A DNA stretch of 64,000 nt from Rhodospirillaceae bacterium (lineage in GTDB: Bacteria; Pseudomonadota; Alphaproteobacteria; CACIAM-22H2): NCBI GenBank assembly GCA_027490975.1, contig JAIXXA010000195.1:1-64000 (forward strand), in the 5' to 3' direction. The notes beneath the pieces are model-generated. The model was given only the letters and a program-made list of their open reading frames with translations. It made no database searches and was not told the origin of the DNA. A program made the position numbers and the translations under genes. Every line of letters begins with the position of its first letter. Position 1 is the first letter of the stretch. Shown one piece after another: positions 46,193-55,281 of this stretch.

Positions 46193-47122
46193 GTGAAAAT
46201 CGTATTCGTCGGAGCCGGCGGGGTCGGCGGCTATTTCGGCGCGCGCTTGGCCGCTGCAGGGGCAGACGTGGCGCTGATCGCGCGCGGACCCCATCTTGCC
46301 GCCATTCGCGGCCAGGGCCTGGCGGTCGAATCGCCGCTCGGCAATCTGCGCCAGAAGATCCGCGCCGAAGCCGATCCGGCCGCCATCGGCCCGGTCGATC
46401 TCGTGCTGCTGGCCGTGAAACTGTGGGACGTCGAAAGCACAATCGACCAGATCCGCCCGCTGATGGGGCCGACCACGCACGTGGTGTCGCTGCAGAACGG
46501 CATCGATTCGCCCAAGATGCTGAACGCCGCCTTCGGGCCCGAGCGCGTGCTCGGCGGAGTTGCCCATATCGCAACGACGATCGCAGGGCCCGGCACGATC
46601 CGACATACCGGCACGTTGGCGCGCCTCACCGTCGGCGCGTTCGGCAATCCGCGGCACGAAAAAGCCGCCGCCTTCGCCGCGGCCGCGAAAGCCGCCGGCA
46701 TCGACGCCGTGCTGAGCCCCGACATCGCGCGCGCGATCTGGGAGAAGTTCGTGTTCCTCTCGGCCTTTTCCGCGATCACGGCCGCCTCAAGGCTCGCCAA
46801 AGGCGTGTTGTGGCGCGAGGCGGCTTCGCGCGGTCTCTACGAAACCTTGGTGCGCGAAGCGGTCGCCGTCGCACGCGCCGAAAAGATCGACTTGGCCGCC
46901 GACCAAGTCGAAAAGACCGTGGCGCAGGCCGCGGCCTTGCCGGACGGCATGAAGGCCTCGATGCTGCACGACCTCGAACGCGGCGCGAAGCTCGAACTGC
47001 CGTGGCTGTCGGGCGCCGTGGTGCGCATGGCCGAGGCGCACGGGCTCAGCGCAGCCTCGCATGCCGCCATCGTCGGGCTGCTGCAGCCGTTCGCGCAAGG
47101 CACGCCGCATGTTCATTCGTGA
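46193..47122 (+). CDS. panE: 2-Dehydropantoate 2-reductase (PanE/ApbA family)
   Basis: A 309-residue reductase of the ketopantoate reductase family, which makes pantoate for coenzyme A from ketopantoate with NADPH. The dinucleotide motif FVGAGGVGGYFGARLAAAG is at the N terminus, and the catalytic-lysine segment AIWEKFVFLSAFSAITA is present. The start is GTG at 46193 after a GGGGGAGAGC ribosome-binding site. Family members also act on other 2-oxo acids, so true PanE is likely but not certain. Its last 14 bases overlap the ABC transporter gene start. Confidence 0.88.
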   Translation: MKIVFVGAGGVGGYFGARLAAAGADVALIARGPHLAAIRGQGLAVESPLGNLRQKIRAEADPAAIGPVDLVLLAVKLWDVESTIDQIRPLMGPTTHVVSLQNGIDSPKMLNAAFGPERVLGGVAHIATTIAGPGTIRHTGTLARLTVGAFGNPRHEKAAAFAAAAKAAGIDAVLSPDIARAIWEKFVFLSAFSAITAASRLAKGVLWREAASRGLYETLVREAVAVARAEKIDLAADQVEKTVAQAAALPDGMKASMLHDLERGAKLELPWLSGAVVRMAEAHGLSAASHAAIVGLLQPFAQGTPHVHS

Positions 47123-48812
47123 AATCGACGCGCTTCTGAAAAAACACGATCCGCGCTGGCGGTTCGCGCTTTTTCTGATTTTCCTGATCGCGTGCGTGCA
47201 GTCGGTCGCGATCGTGGCGCGGCCCTTGCCGATCAACGCGCTGATCGAAGGGGCCAAGCCGCAAAGCTGGTGGGGCGGCATCGAGGCCGCCCTCGTCGGC
47301 GACGGCAATCGCATCTGGTTCTACGTCGCGCTGATCTTCGCGATCGAAATTCTCGTCTTCGCGTTCTTTCTGCTGTCCGAGTACCGCACCTCGGCCCTGT
47401 CCGAGCGCATCATCCGGTCGATCCGCGGCTCGATCGCCCTCAACCTGCTGCGCGGCCCCTATGCGCAGCTCTCGAAACTGGGGGCCGGCGGCGTGCTGGC
47501 GGCGGCGGCCGGCGACCTCGAAGCCGTGCAGCGCCTGCTGCGCGAGGCACTCGTGCATGCCGGCGTGGCCGTGCTGCAGATCGGCCTGATGCTGGTCGTG
47601 ATCTTCTTCGTCGAAAGCTGGCTCTTCTACATCCTGGTCGTCGAGATCGCGCTGCTTGCGGCCGGCATTGCGATCTACGCCAATTGGCGCAAGCAGCGCT
47701 ATCTCATCAAGATGGGGCTCGACCAGGGCTATCTCGGCTATCTCGCCGCCCTCTACCAGAAGAATCTCGACCTGCGCTTCACGGGCCTCGGCGCGATCTA
47801 TCTCGTGCGGCTGCTGTCGGGCGCGCGCCGCTTGATGCGCATCAACCTGCTGCTGTGGCGCCGCCATGCGCTCTATCACGGGCTCGTCGAGTTCGTGATC
47901 GGCATGTCGGCGGCCGTGTGCTTGGTGCTGCTGTTCGTGACGTCGGAAGGCGGGCCGCCGCCCATCGGCAAGTTCCTGATTTTCGCCTACTACACGATGC
48001 TGATCTTCCCGAATCTGAGCCGCATCGGCGAAGCCTGGCCGATGATCAACGACGCGCGGTTGGCGCTGAAGCGCATATCGGCTTCGACCGACGGGCTCGA
48101 CGAAGTGCTCGCCGACAAGGCGCAGCGCCCGGCCGCCTCGTTCGGCGAGATCCGCTTCGAAGAGGTGGGGCTCGTCTCCGAGCGCGGCGAAACGCTTTTG
48201 CATCCGTTCTCGCTGTCGATCCGGGCGGGCGACAAAATCGGCCTGTTCGGCGACTCAGGGGCCGGCAAAACCACGCTGATCTTCATGCTGCTCGGCATGC
48301 ACCGGCCGTCTTCGGGACGCGTCACGGTCGACGGGCGCGACGTGACTTCGCTGAGCCTTACCGACCGCAAGCGCATTTTCTTCTTCGCGCGGGCCGCAAC
48401 CGCGTTCGTGGCCGGCGACGTCGAGGACAACGTCGCGATCCACCGGCATCTGTCCGAAGCGTTGTGGGCGCAGACGCTCGAGCGCGTGCGCATGGACAAG
48501 CGCATCGAGGCCGAGCCCGAGCGGCGCAAAGCCGCCGTCGGCGACAAGGGCGAACCTTTTTCGGGCGGCGAGCAGCAGCGCCTGGCGTTTGCGCGCGCGC
48601 TGCTCACCGATTCGCCGTGCCTGATCCTCGACGAGACGCTGGCGTCGCTCGACGAGGACACCGAGATGTACATGCTCGGCCGCCTGCTGGCCGACTTCCC
48701 GGAAAAGACCTTGATCTGCGTGTCGCACCGCAAGCAGGTCGCAACCCTGTTCGACCGCCGCATCGAAGTGAAGCGCGGCGGCTTCGTGCGCATGATCGAG
48801 GAGCCGAAATGA
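47109..48812 (+). CDS. ABC transporter, fused membrane and ATPase domains, divergent motifs
   Basis: A 567-residue half-transporter. The N-terminal membrane domain has about six hydrophobic helices (WRFALFLIFLIACVQSVAIV, then IWFYVALIFAIEILVFAFFL), like exporter TMDs. The ATPase has Walker A GDSGAGKTT near residue 380, signature FSGGEQQR, Walker B CLILDETLASLDED and H-loop SHR. The Q-loop glutamine is missing: its place reads FFFARAATAFVAGDVEDN. The start overlaps panE by 14 bases and the stop overlaps the FAH-like gene by ATGA. Substrate unknown. Confidence 0.9.
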   Translation: MFIREIDALLKKHDPRWRFALFLIFLIACVQSVAIVARPLPINALIEGAKPQSWWGGIEAALVGDGNRIWFYVALIFAIEILVFAFFLLSEYRTSALSERIIRSIRGSIALNLLRGPYAQLSKLGAGGVLAAAAGDLEAVQRLLREALVHAGVAVLQIGLMLVVIFFVESWLFYILVVEIALLAAGIAIYANWRKQRYLIKMGLDQGYLGYLAALYQKNLDLRFTGLGAIYLVRLLSGARRLMRINLLLWRRHALYHGLVEFVIGMSAAVCLVLLFVTSEGGPPPIGKFLIFAYYTMLIFPNLSRIGEAWPMINDARLALKRISASTDGLDEVLADKAQRPAASFGEIRFEEVGLVSERGETLLHPFSLSIRAGDKIGLFGDSGAGKTTLIFMLLGMHRPSSGRVTVDGRDVTSLSLTDRKRIFFFARAATAFVAGDVEDNVAIHRHLSEALWAQTLERVRMDKRIEAEPERRKAAVGDKGEPFSGGEQQRLAFARALLTDSPCLILDETLASLDEDTEMYMLGRLLADFPEKTLICVSHRKQVATLFDRRIEVKRGGFVRMIEEPK

Positions 48813-49576
48813 CCGCCGCTTTCGACGCAAAAGCCTGTGCCGCCGCTTTGTTCGCCGCGCGCAAGGCGGCACGCAAGATCGACTGGCCGACGACCGGGCC
48901 GCAGACGCCCGCCGACGCCTATGCGGTGCAAGCCGCACTCGCCGCGCTTTCCGGCGGCACCGTGCCCGGCTGGAAGGTCGGCAATCTCACGGCAGCACAG
49001 CAGGAAAAATCGAACATCCATAGCGTCACCACGGGCGCGTTGCTCGCCCCCTGGTTCGGGCCAAGCCCCGTGCGCTGGCGGCTCGCCGATTTCCTCGTGC
49101 CGAAACTCGAATGCGAGTTCGCGTTTTCGCTTGGCGCCGACCTGCCGAAGCGTGCGGCCCCCTATTCGCGCGACGAAGTTGCGGCGGCGGTTGCCGCCTT
49201 GCATCCCGCGATCGAAATTTTCGACACGCGCTTGGCCGTCGCCTCGCCGCTGGACGCGCTCGCCGATTGCATGGCAAGCGGCGGCTTCGCCTACGGGCCC
49301 GGGCTTGCCGATTGGAAGCAGCTCGATCTCGGCAAGCACACGATGACGCTCGCCCTCGACGGCGTCGAAGTGGCAAGCGGGCGCGGGGCCGAAATCCTCG
49401 GCGATCCGTTTGCGGCCCTCGTGCTGATGGCCAACAACCCGCCCGCCTTCGCAAGCTTGCGCAAGGGGGCGGTCGTCACCACGGGTTCGTGCATCGTGCC
49501 TTATCTGGCATCCAAAACAGGCACTTACACGGCCGATTTCGGCGTTCTCGGCAAAGTCGAAATCGCAATGTTTTAG
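48809..49576 (+). CDS. 2-Keto-4-pentenoate hydratase / FAH-like protein
   Basis: A 255-residue protein of the fumarylacetoacetase-like hydratase family, related to MhpD. The metal site residues are in PKLECEFAF and in AAVAALHPAIEIFDTR, and SGGFAYGPGLADW and GDPFAALVLMANN are typical. These enzymes hydrate 2-oxopent-4-enoate in meta-cleavage pathways; close relatives decarboxylate oxaloacetate-like compounds. It is the last gene of the aspC-panE-ABC-hydratase run (ATGA overlap). No meta-cleavage genes are near, so the role may be broader. It ends 56 bases before dps. Confidence 0.88.
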   Translation: MTAAFDAKACAAALFAARKAARKIDWPTTGPQTPADAYAVQAALAALSGGTVPGWKVGNLTAAQQEKSNIHSVTTGALLAPWFGPSPVRWRLADFLVPKLECEFAFSLGADLPKRAAPYSRDEVAAAVAALHPAIEIFDTRLAVASPLDALADCMASGGFAYGPGLADWKQLDLGKHTMTLALDGVEVASGRGAEILGDPFAALVLMANNPPAFASLRKGAVVTTGSCIVPYLASKTGTYTADFGVLGKVEIAMF

Positions 49577-49582
49577 CGCACC

Positions 49583-49611
49583 TTGACAGTAAATTAGAAT
49601 AGTTCTAATCT
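49583..49611 (+). promoter_or_regulatory. dps promoter with ICE/Irr-like palindrome
   Basis: TTGACA (49583-49588) and TAATCT (49606-49611) are spaced by 17 bp. The perfect palindrome ATTAGAA-TAG-TTCTAAT (49593-49609) fills the spacer and overlaps the -10 element. Its core TTAGAA-N3-TTCTAA equals the iron-control element bound by Irr in many alphaproteobacteria. A bound Irr would repress dps when iron is low. Fur-type regulators are an alternative. AGGAGA lies before the ATG at 49633. Confidence 0.75.
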
Positions 49612-49632
49612 CCAAATCGAAGGAGAAGACCC

Positions 49633-50100
49633 ATGAAAGTCGACATCGGCCTCAAAGAGAACGCGCGCAAGACCGCCGCCGAAGCCCTCGGCCGCGTGCT
49701 GGCCAGCAGCTACATGCTCTACGTCAAAACCCAGAGCTTCCACTGGAACGTCGAAGGGCCGCTCTTCGCGCCCCTGCATGCGCAGTTCGGGTCGCAGTAC
49801 GAAGCGCTGGGCGACGCGATCGACGAAATCGCCGAGCGCATCCGCGCGCTCGGTTTCGCCGCCCCCGGCAGCCTCGCGCAGTTCAAGAAACTGTCGGCGG
49901 TCGAAGAGCAGACCGGCACGCCGAAGGCCGACAAGATGATCGCCGAACTCTTGGCCGACCACGAAACGCTGGCCAAGCTCGCGCGCGCGACCAAAGACAT
50001 CGTCGAGCGCGTCGGCGACGCGGAGTCGGGCGATCTCATGGTCGAGCGCATGACCGAGCACGGCAAGACCGCCTGGATGCTGCGCGCGCAGCTTTCGTAA
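49633..50100 (+). CDS. dps: Dps family DNA-binding ferritin-like protein
   Basis: A 155-residue Dps, a twelve-subunit mini-ferritin that oxidises ferrous iron with peroxide and coats DNA in starvation. The intersubunit ferroxidase site is in YVKTQSFHWNVEGPLFAPLH and in YEALGDAIDEIAERIRALG (Asp and Glu ligands). The Lys-containing N terminus (MKVDIGLKENARK) could contact DNA. Length is typical. Its promoter carries an ICE/Irr-like palindrome, so iron control is likely. It is convergent with pyk, with a perfect hairpin at its stop codon. Confidence 0.96.
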   Translation: MKVDIGLKENARKTAAEALGRVLASSYMLYVKTQSFHWNVEGPLFAPLHAQFGSQYEALGDAIDEIAERIRALGFAAPGSLAQFKKLSAVEEQTGTPKADKMIAELLADHETLAKLARATKDIVERVGDAESGDLMVERMTEHGKTAWMLRAQLS

Positions 50101-50108
50101 GCGAAAGC
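50091..50108. terminator. Hairpin spanning the dps stop, between dps and pyk
   Basis: GCTTTCG (50091-50097) and CGAAAGC (50102-50108) form a perfect 7-bp stem around TAAG, which contains the dps stop codon. It lies three bases before the convergent pyk stop. No T tract follows, so it may serve as a bidirectional Rho-assisted end or a 3'-protecting structure. Confidence 0.5.
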
Positions 50109-50111
50109 GCG

Positions 50112-51527
50112 TCAGCCGATCCAGGCGATGCGCAGAATGTTGGTTGCCCCCGGCGTGCCGAACGGCACGCCGGCGGTGATCGCGATCGTGTCGCCGGGAT
50201 CGGCGAATCCTTCGGCCTTGGCGACCTCGCAGGCCTTTTCGACCATTTTCGTGAACGAAGCGAACTCGTCCGACACGTGCGTGTGGGTGCCCCAGCACAG
50301 CACGAGGCGGCGCGCGGTGCGCACATTCTGCGTCAGGCACAGGATCGGCGCTTCGGGCCGTTCGCGCGCGGCGCGCAACGCGGTCGAGCCCGAGGTGGTG
50401 AAGGTCACGATCGCCGCGGCCTTGATCGTGCGCGCGACTTGGGCCGCCGCCGCCGTGATCGCATCCGATGCGGTCGCCTCGGGGGCCGAATGGTCGGCGT
50501 CCATGATCGGCCGGTACAGAGGGTCGCGTTCGACGCGGCCGATGATGCGCTCCATCATCGACACCGCCTCGACCGGATGTTTGCCCGACGCGGTTTCGGC
50601 CGACAGCATCACGGCGTCGGCCCCGTCATAGACGGCCGTCGCGACGTCGGAGGCTTCGGCGCGCGTCGGCGTGGGCGCCTCGATCATCGATTCGAGCATC
50701 TGCGTCGCGACGATCACGGGCCGGCCGAGCTTGCGCGCCGTGCGCACGATGCGCTTCTGCAAGGCCGGCACGTCTTCGGGCGGCATTTCGACGCCGAGAT
50801 CGCCGCGCGCCACCATCACCGCATCGGCCAATTCGACGATCTCCTCGAGCCGTTCGATGGCCGAGGGTTTTTCGAGCTTGGCGCACACGCCCGCACGGCC
50901 TTGCACGAGCTTTTTGGCCTCCGCCATGTCGTCGGGCCGCTGCACGAAAGAAAGTGCGATCCAGTCGACGCCCAGTTCGAGCGCGAAATCGAGATCGCGG
51001 CGGTCTTTTTCGGTGAGGGCCGAAATCGGCAGCACCGTGCCCGGCACGTTGACGCCCTTGCGGTCGGAGATGGTGCCGCCGACCAGCACCTTGCACAGCG
51101 CGTGGGTGGGCGACGTTTCGAGCGCTTCCAGGCGCAGCTTGCCGTCGTCGACGAGCAGATGCTGGCCGGGGCTGAGGGCCGCGAAAATCTCGGGATGGCG
51201 CAACGGGGCGCGGCCTTCGTCGCCCGGCGTTGCGTCCATGTCGAAGCGGAACATGGCGCCCGCGACGAGTTTCGCCGAACCCGCCTTGAACGTGCCGACG
51301 CGCAGCTTGGGCCCCTGCAGATCGGCGAGGATGGCGATCGGGCGGCCGGTTTTCGCCTCGAGGGCGCGCAGCTGGTCGTAGCGCTTTTTGTGGTCTTCGT
51401 GCACGCCGTGGCTGAAATTGAGCCTGAACACGTCGGCGCCGGCTTTGAACAAGGCTTCGATCGTCGCGCTGTCGCTTGTGGCAGGTCCGAGCGTGGCGAC
51501 GATTTTGGTGGCGCAGATGCGGCGCAT
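50112..51527 (-). CDS. pyk: Pyruvate kinase
   Basis: A 471-residue pyruvate kinase that converts phosphoenolpyruvate and ADP to pyruvate and ATP. The N terminus TKIVATLGPATSDSATIEAL, the active-site segment CAKLEKPSAIERLEEI (catalytic Lys), VMVARGDLGVEMPPEDVP for Mg binding, and MLSAETASGKHPVEAV are intact. The C-terminal allosteric domain contains AAIVTFTTSGSTAL. Length is that of bacterial PykA-type enzymes. Glycerate kinase lies upstream on the same strand with 42 bases between, which fits a short pathway from glycerate to pyruvate. Confidence 0.97.
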   Translation of the reverse strand: MRRICATKIVATLGPATSDSATIEALFKAGADVFRLNFSHGVHEDHKKRYDQLRALEAKTGRPIAILADLQGPKLRVGTFKAGSAKLVAGAMFRFDMDATPGDEGRAPLRHPEIFAALSPGQHLLVDDGKLRLEALETSPTHALCKVLVGGTISDRKGVNVPGTVLPISALTEKDRRDLDFALELGVDWIALSFVQRPDDMAEAKKLVQGRAGVCAKLEKPSAIERLEEIVELADAVMVARGDLGVEMPPEDVPALQKRIVRTARKLGRPVIVATQMLESMIEAPTPTRAEASDVATAVYDGADAVMLSAETASGKHPVEAVSMMERIIGRVERDPLYRPIMDADHSAPEATASDAITAAAAQVARTIKAAAIVTFTTSGSTALRAARERPEAPILCLTQNVRTARRLVLCWGTHTHVSDEFASFTKMVEKACEVAKAEGFADPGDTIAITAGVPFGTPGATNILRIAWIG

Positions 51528-51569
51528 GCGGCGGTTCGCTCCGTGTCGGGCGGCCTTCGGCGACCGCGT

Positions 51570-52817
51570 TCAGCCTATCACTATAGCGCGAAAATCGTTG
51601 ACGTTGGTATGGGTGGGACCGGTCGCGACCAAATCGCCGAGCTTCGCAAAGAAACCGTAACCGTCGTTGTCGGCCAGCATGTCCGGCGCCGACAGACCAA
51701 GCGCCGCCGCGCGCGCCAGCGTGTCCGGGGCGACCACGGCACCGGCATTGTCTTCCGTGCCGTCGATGCCGTCGGTATCGCCGGCGAGCGCCCAGACGCC
51801 GGCAAGCCCGTCGAGGGCGACCGCCAACGCAAGCGCGAACTCCGCGTTGCGCCCGCCGCGCCCCTGCCCGCGCACCGTCACCGTCGTTTCGCCGCCCGAA
51901 AGAAGCACGCAAGGTGCCGCGACCGGCCCCTGCCCCGCCTTGATGCGGCGCACGAGATCGGCATGCGCGTTTGCGACGTCGCGCGCCTCGCCCTCAAGAT
52001 CGGGACCCAGCGAATGCACCGCAAAACCGGCGGTGCGCGCCAGATCTGCCGCACGGTCGAGCGATTGGATGGGGGCCGCGATCATGCGGTAGGCCGCACG
52101 CGGCAGCGTCTTGGGCGTTTCGGCCGCCGGATCTTCGAGGCGGGCGGCGATCGCGGGCGCGGGCGAAATGCCGTATTTGGCAAGAACGGCACGCGCATCG
52201 CCAAGCGTCGTCGGGTCCGGCACGGTGGGGCCCGAGCCGATCGTCGACGGATCGTCGCCGGGCACGTCCGAAATGCCGAGCGTCAGCACGCGCGCCGGGG
52301 CGGCGGCGGCGGCCAAGCGGCCGCCCGATATCGCCGACAGGTGTTTGCGCACCGTGTTGATCTCGACGATGTTGGCCCCCGATTTGAGCAAGGCCGAAGT
52401 GAGGGCGCGGAACATCTCGAGCGTCACCGGCGGGGTCGGGTTGCTGAGCACGGCCGAGCCGCCGCCGGACATCAGCGCAAGCACGAGATCTTCGCGGCCG
52501 AGACCGCGCACCAGCTCCATCATGCGCGCGGCGGCCGCCATGCCGGCCGCATCCGGCACGGGATGGGCGGCCTCGACGATCTCGATGCGGCGGCACGCAA
52601 CGCCGTGGCCGTAGCGCGTGACGACAAGCCCTTCGAGCTTGCCCGGCCAATTGTCTTCGACCGCGCGCGCCATCGCGGCCGACGCTTTGCCGGCCCCGAC
52701 CACAACGAGGCGGCCCTTGGGTGCGGGCGGCAGAAAGGCCGGAATGCGCAAAGCCGGTTGGGCGGCCTGGATGGCGGCTTCGAACAGCGACAACAGAAGG
52801 CGGCGCGGATCGGTCAT
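51570..52817 (-). CDS. Glycerate 2-kinase (GckA/TtuD, MOFRL family)
   Basis: A 415-residue kinase that phosphorylates D-glycerate to 2-phosphoglycerate. The N-terminal domain shows VVGAGKASAAMARAVED and the MSGGGSAVLSNP loop. The C-terminal MOFRL domain has LSGGETTVTVRGQGRGGRNA followed by DTDGIDG. It is followed on the same strand by pyruvate kinase; with an enolase elsewhere, the two link glyoxylate-derived glycerate to pyruvate, as in the ttuD/gckA plus pyk units of serine-cycle or tartrate-using alphaproteobacteria. Length is typical. The divergent gene at 52892 is unrelated. Confidence 0.95.
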   Translation of the reverse strand: MTDPRRLLLSLFEAAIQAAQPALRIPAFLPPAPKGRLVVVGAGKASAAMARAVEDNWPGKLEGLVVTRYGHGVACRRIEIVEAAHPVPDAAGMAAAARMMELVRGLGREDLVLALMSGGGSAVLSNPTPPVTLEMFRALTSALLKSGANIVEINTVRKHLSAISGGRLAAAAAPARVLTLGISDVPGDDPSTIGSGPTVPDPTTLGDARAVLAKYGISPAPAIAARLEDPAAETPKTLPRAAYRMIAAPIQSLDRAADLARTAGFAVHSLGPDLEGEARDVANAHADLVRRIKAGQGPVAAPCVLLSGGETTVTVRGQGRGGRNAEFALALAVALDGLAGVWALAGDTDGIDGTEDNAGAVVAPDTLARAAALGLSAPDMLADNDGYGFFAKLGDLVATGPTHTNVNDFRAIVIG

Positions 52818-52891
52818 GTGTCCGTCGGTCGTTTGCGAGGGGGCGAGCCTAGCAGGTACGCGCCGTTGGACGCTATACTCGCCCCCGAATC

Positions 52892-53686
52892 ATGGATCTG
52901 TTGCCGCTTCTCGAAGCCGACGAGCTTCCCGTTTTCTTCGCGCGCCCGGCCGAGCGGCCGACGCCGCTGGTTCTGCTGTGCGACCATGCCGGACGCGAGG
53001 TGCCGCGCGCCCTCGGCGACATGGGCGTGCCGCGCGCCGAGTGGGACCGCCACATCGCGTGGGACATCGGCGCATTGGCGGCCGCCCAGCATCTCGCCAA
53101 GCGCTTCGGCTGTGCCTTGATCGAGAGCCGCTATTCGCGCCTCGTGCTGGACTGCAACCGCCGCACCGACGATCCGGGCCTGTGCCCGGCCGTCGCGGAC
53201 GGCACGCCGGTTCCGGCCAACCAAGCTTTGACGCCAGCCGCGCGCGCGCGCCGCGTGGCCGAATTGCATGCGCCCTACCACGACGCGATTCGCAGCGTGC
53301 TCGCAAATGTGCGCGCGAGCGGCCACGTGCCGGTCGTCGTGTCGATGCATTCCTGCACGCCGGTCTTCAAGGGCGTGGCGCGGCCCTGGCATATCGGCGT
53401 GCTGTGGCGCGCCGATCCGCGCCTGCCGGTACCCTTGATGGCGGCGTTGCGCAGCCGCGGCGACATCGAGGTCGGCGACAACCAGCCCTACGATGCGCGC
53501 GACGGCCACGGCTTCACGATGCGCGAGCATTGCGAGCAGGCGGGCTATCCGCATGCGCTGATCGAGATCCGCCAGGACCTCGTCGACACGCACGCCGGGG
53601 CAGCCAAATGGGCGGCGATTTTCGGCGATGCGCTCGAGCCGCTGCTCGCGCGCAAGGATCTGCGCCGCGTCGAGGTCTACGCGTGA
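52892..53686 (+). CDS. N-formylglutamate amidohydrolase family protein (second copy)
   Basis: A 264-residue FGase-family hydrolase (PF05013). LLCDHAGREVPRALGDMGV carries the first metal-binding His, ESRYSRLVLDCNR and VVSMHSCTPVF carry further conserved residues, and LIEIRQDLVDT the end motif. It differs from the copy at 17596 and is closer to the short group found beside YbdK-type ligases. Its stop overlaps the ligase gene by four bases (GTGA). The substrate is probably a formylated or other N-acyl glutamate-like amide, but it is unproven. Confidence 0.88.
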   Translation: MDLLPLLEADELPVFFARPAERPTPLVLLCDHAGREVPRALGDMGVPRAEWDRHIAWDIGALAAAQHLAKRFGCALIESRYSRLVLDCNRRTDDPGLCPAVADGTPVPANQALTPAARARRVAELHAPYHDAIRSVLANVRASGHVPVVVSMHSCTPVFKGVARPWHIGVLWRADPRLPVPLMAALRSRGDIEVGDNQPYDARDGHGFTMREHCEQAGYPHALIEIRQDLVDTHAGAAKWAAIFGDALEPLLARKDLRRVEVYA

Positions 53687-54831
53687 GCGAGCCCGCTTTC
53701 ACGCTCGGCCTCGAAGAGGAGTATCTGCTCGTCGACCGGCGCACGCGCGATCTTGCGCGCGATCCGCCCGCCGATCTCGTGGCGCGCTGCGAAGCGGCCC
53801 TTGCGGCCCAAGGCCAGGCGGGCCAAGCGAGCCCCGAATTCCTGCGCGCCCAGCTCGAAGTGCAGACCGGCGTGTGCCGCACGGCCGGGCAATTGCGCGC
53901 CGAGTTGGTCAAGCTGCGGCGCGCGGTCGTGGCCGTCACGGGCGAGGCTGGGCTCGCCCCCATCGCCGCTTCGACGCATCCGTTCGCCGAATGGCGCGGC
54001 GTGGAGGCAACCGACAAGGACCGCTACCGCGCGCTCGAGCGCGATCTGCAGGGTGTGGGCCGCCGCCTTGTGATTTGCGGGCTGCACGTGCATGTCGGCA
54101 TCGACGACGACGAACTTCGCGTCGATCTCATGAACCAGATCGGCTATTTCCTGCCGCATCTGCTGGCGCTGTCCACGTCCTCGCCGTTCTGGCGCGGCGA
54201 GGATACGGGCCTTGCGAGCTACCGGGTCGCCATATTCAACGAACTCCCGCGCACGGGCCTGCCCGACCATTTCGAAAGCTACGGCGAATATCGCCGCCAG
54301 CTCGAACGGCTCGTGGCGGCCGGCCTCATCGACGACGCCTCGAAACTCTGGTGGGACGTGCGGCTCTCGGCCCGCTTCCCAACGCTCGAGATGCGCATCA
54401 CCGACATGTGCCCCTATCTCGACGACGCGGTCGCGATCGCAGCGCTCTACCAGTGCCTGTTGTCGATGTTGTGGCGCCTCAAACGCCAGAACCAGCGCTG
54501 GCGCATCTATCCGCACATGCTGGTGCGCGAAAACCGCTGGCGCGCGCAGCGCTACGGTTTCGACGCCGGCCTCGTCGATTTCGGCAAGGACCGCGTCGTC
54601 GATTTTGCGGGCCTGCTCGAGGAGGTTTTCGAACTCGTCGCCCCCGACGCGCTGCGGCTCGACTGCGTCGCCGAGATTCGGCACGCGCGCACGATCCTCG
54701 CGCGCGGCACGTCGGCCCATCGCCAGCGCCAAGTCTACGCACGCGCGCTTGCCGACGGGGCCGACCGGCACGAGGCGCTGGTCGCCGTCGTGGACGGGCT
54801 GATCGCCGAGACGGCGTCCGGTTTGTCGTAG
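53683..54831 (+). CDS. YbdK-type carboxylate-amine ligase (glutamate-cysteine ligase family 2)
   Basis: A 382-residue ATP-dependent ligase of the GCS2 family. The N terminus FTLGLEEEYLLVDRRTRDL holds the acidic metal-binding triad, followed by LVICGLHVHVGIDDDELRVD and FPTLEMRITDMCPYLDDAVA. E. coli YbdK has weak glutamate-cysteine ligase activity, and its true role is unclear. The start is GTG at 53683, overlapping the amidohydrolase TGA. The pair of hydrolase and ligase suggests metabolism of a gamma- or alpha-amide. It is followed by the DUF1244 and gapR genes. Confidence 0.92.
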   Translation: MSEPAFTLGLEEEYLLVDRRTRDLARDPPADLVARCEAALAAQGQAGQASPEFLRAQLEVQTGVCRTAGQLRAELVKLRRAVVAVTGEAGLAPIAASTHPFAEWRGVEATDKDRYRALERDLQGVGRRLVICGLHVHVGIDDDELRVDLMNQIGYFLPHLLALSTSSPFWRGEDTGLASYRVAIFNELPRTGLPDHFESYGEYRRQLERLVAAGLIDDASKLWWDVRLSARFPTLEMRITDMCPYLDDAVAIAALYQCLLSMLWRLKRQNQRWRIYPHMLVRENRWRAQRYGFDAGLVDFGKDRVVDFAGLLEEVFELVAPDALRLDCVAEIRHARTILARGTSAHRQRQVYARALADGADRHEALVAVVDGLIAETASGLS

Positions 54832-54884
54832 GCGCTTGTCGGCCCTATATTGCAGCCATACCCCCTCGCCGTCGGAGACATGCC

Positions 54885-55190
<306 letters not shown>

Positions 55191-55281
55191 CACTATCCAC
55201 AGGCTGGGGAAGAAAAGCCCCTAGCCGGGACCGCCGCGAATCGGTAGCTTCGCGCGCTTCATTGCATATTGGAGACGGCAG

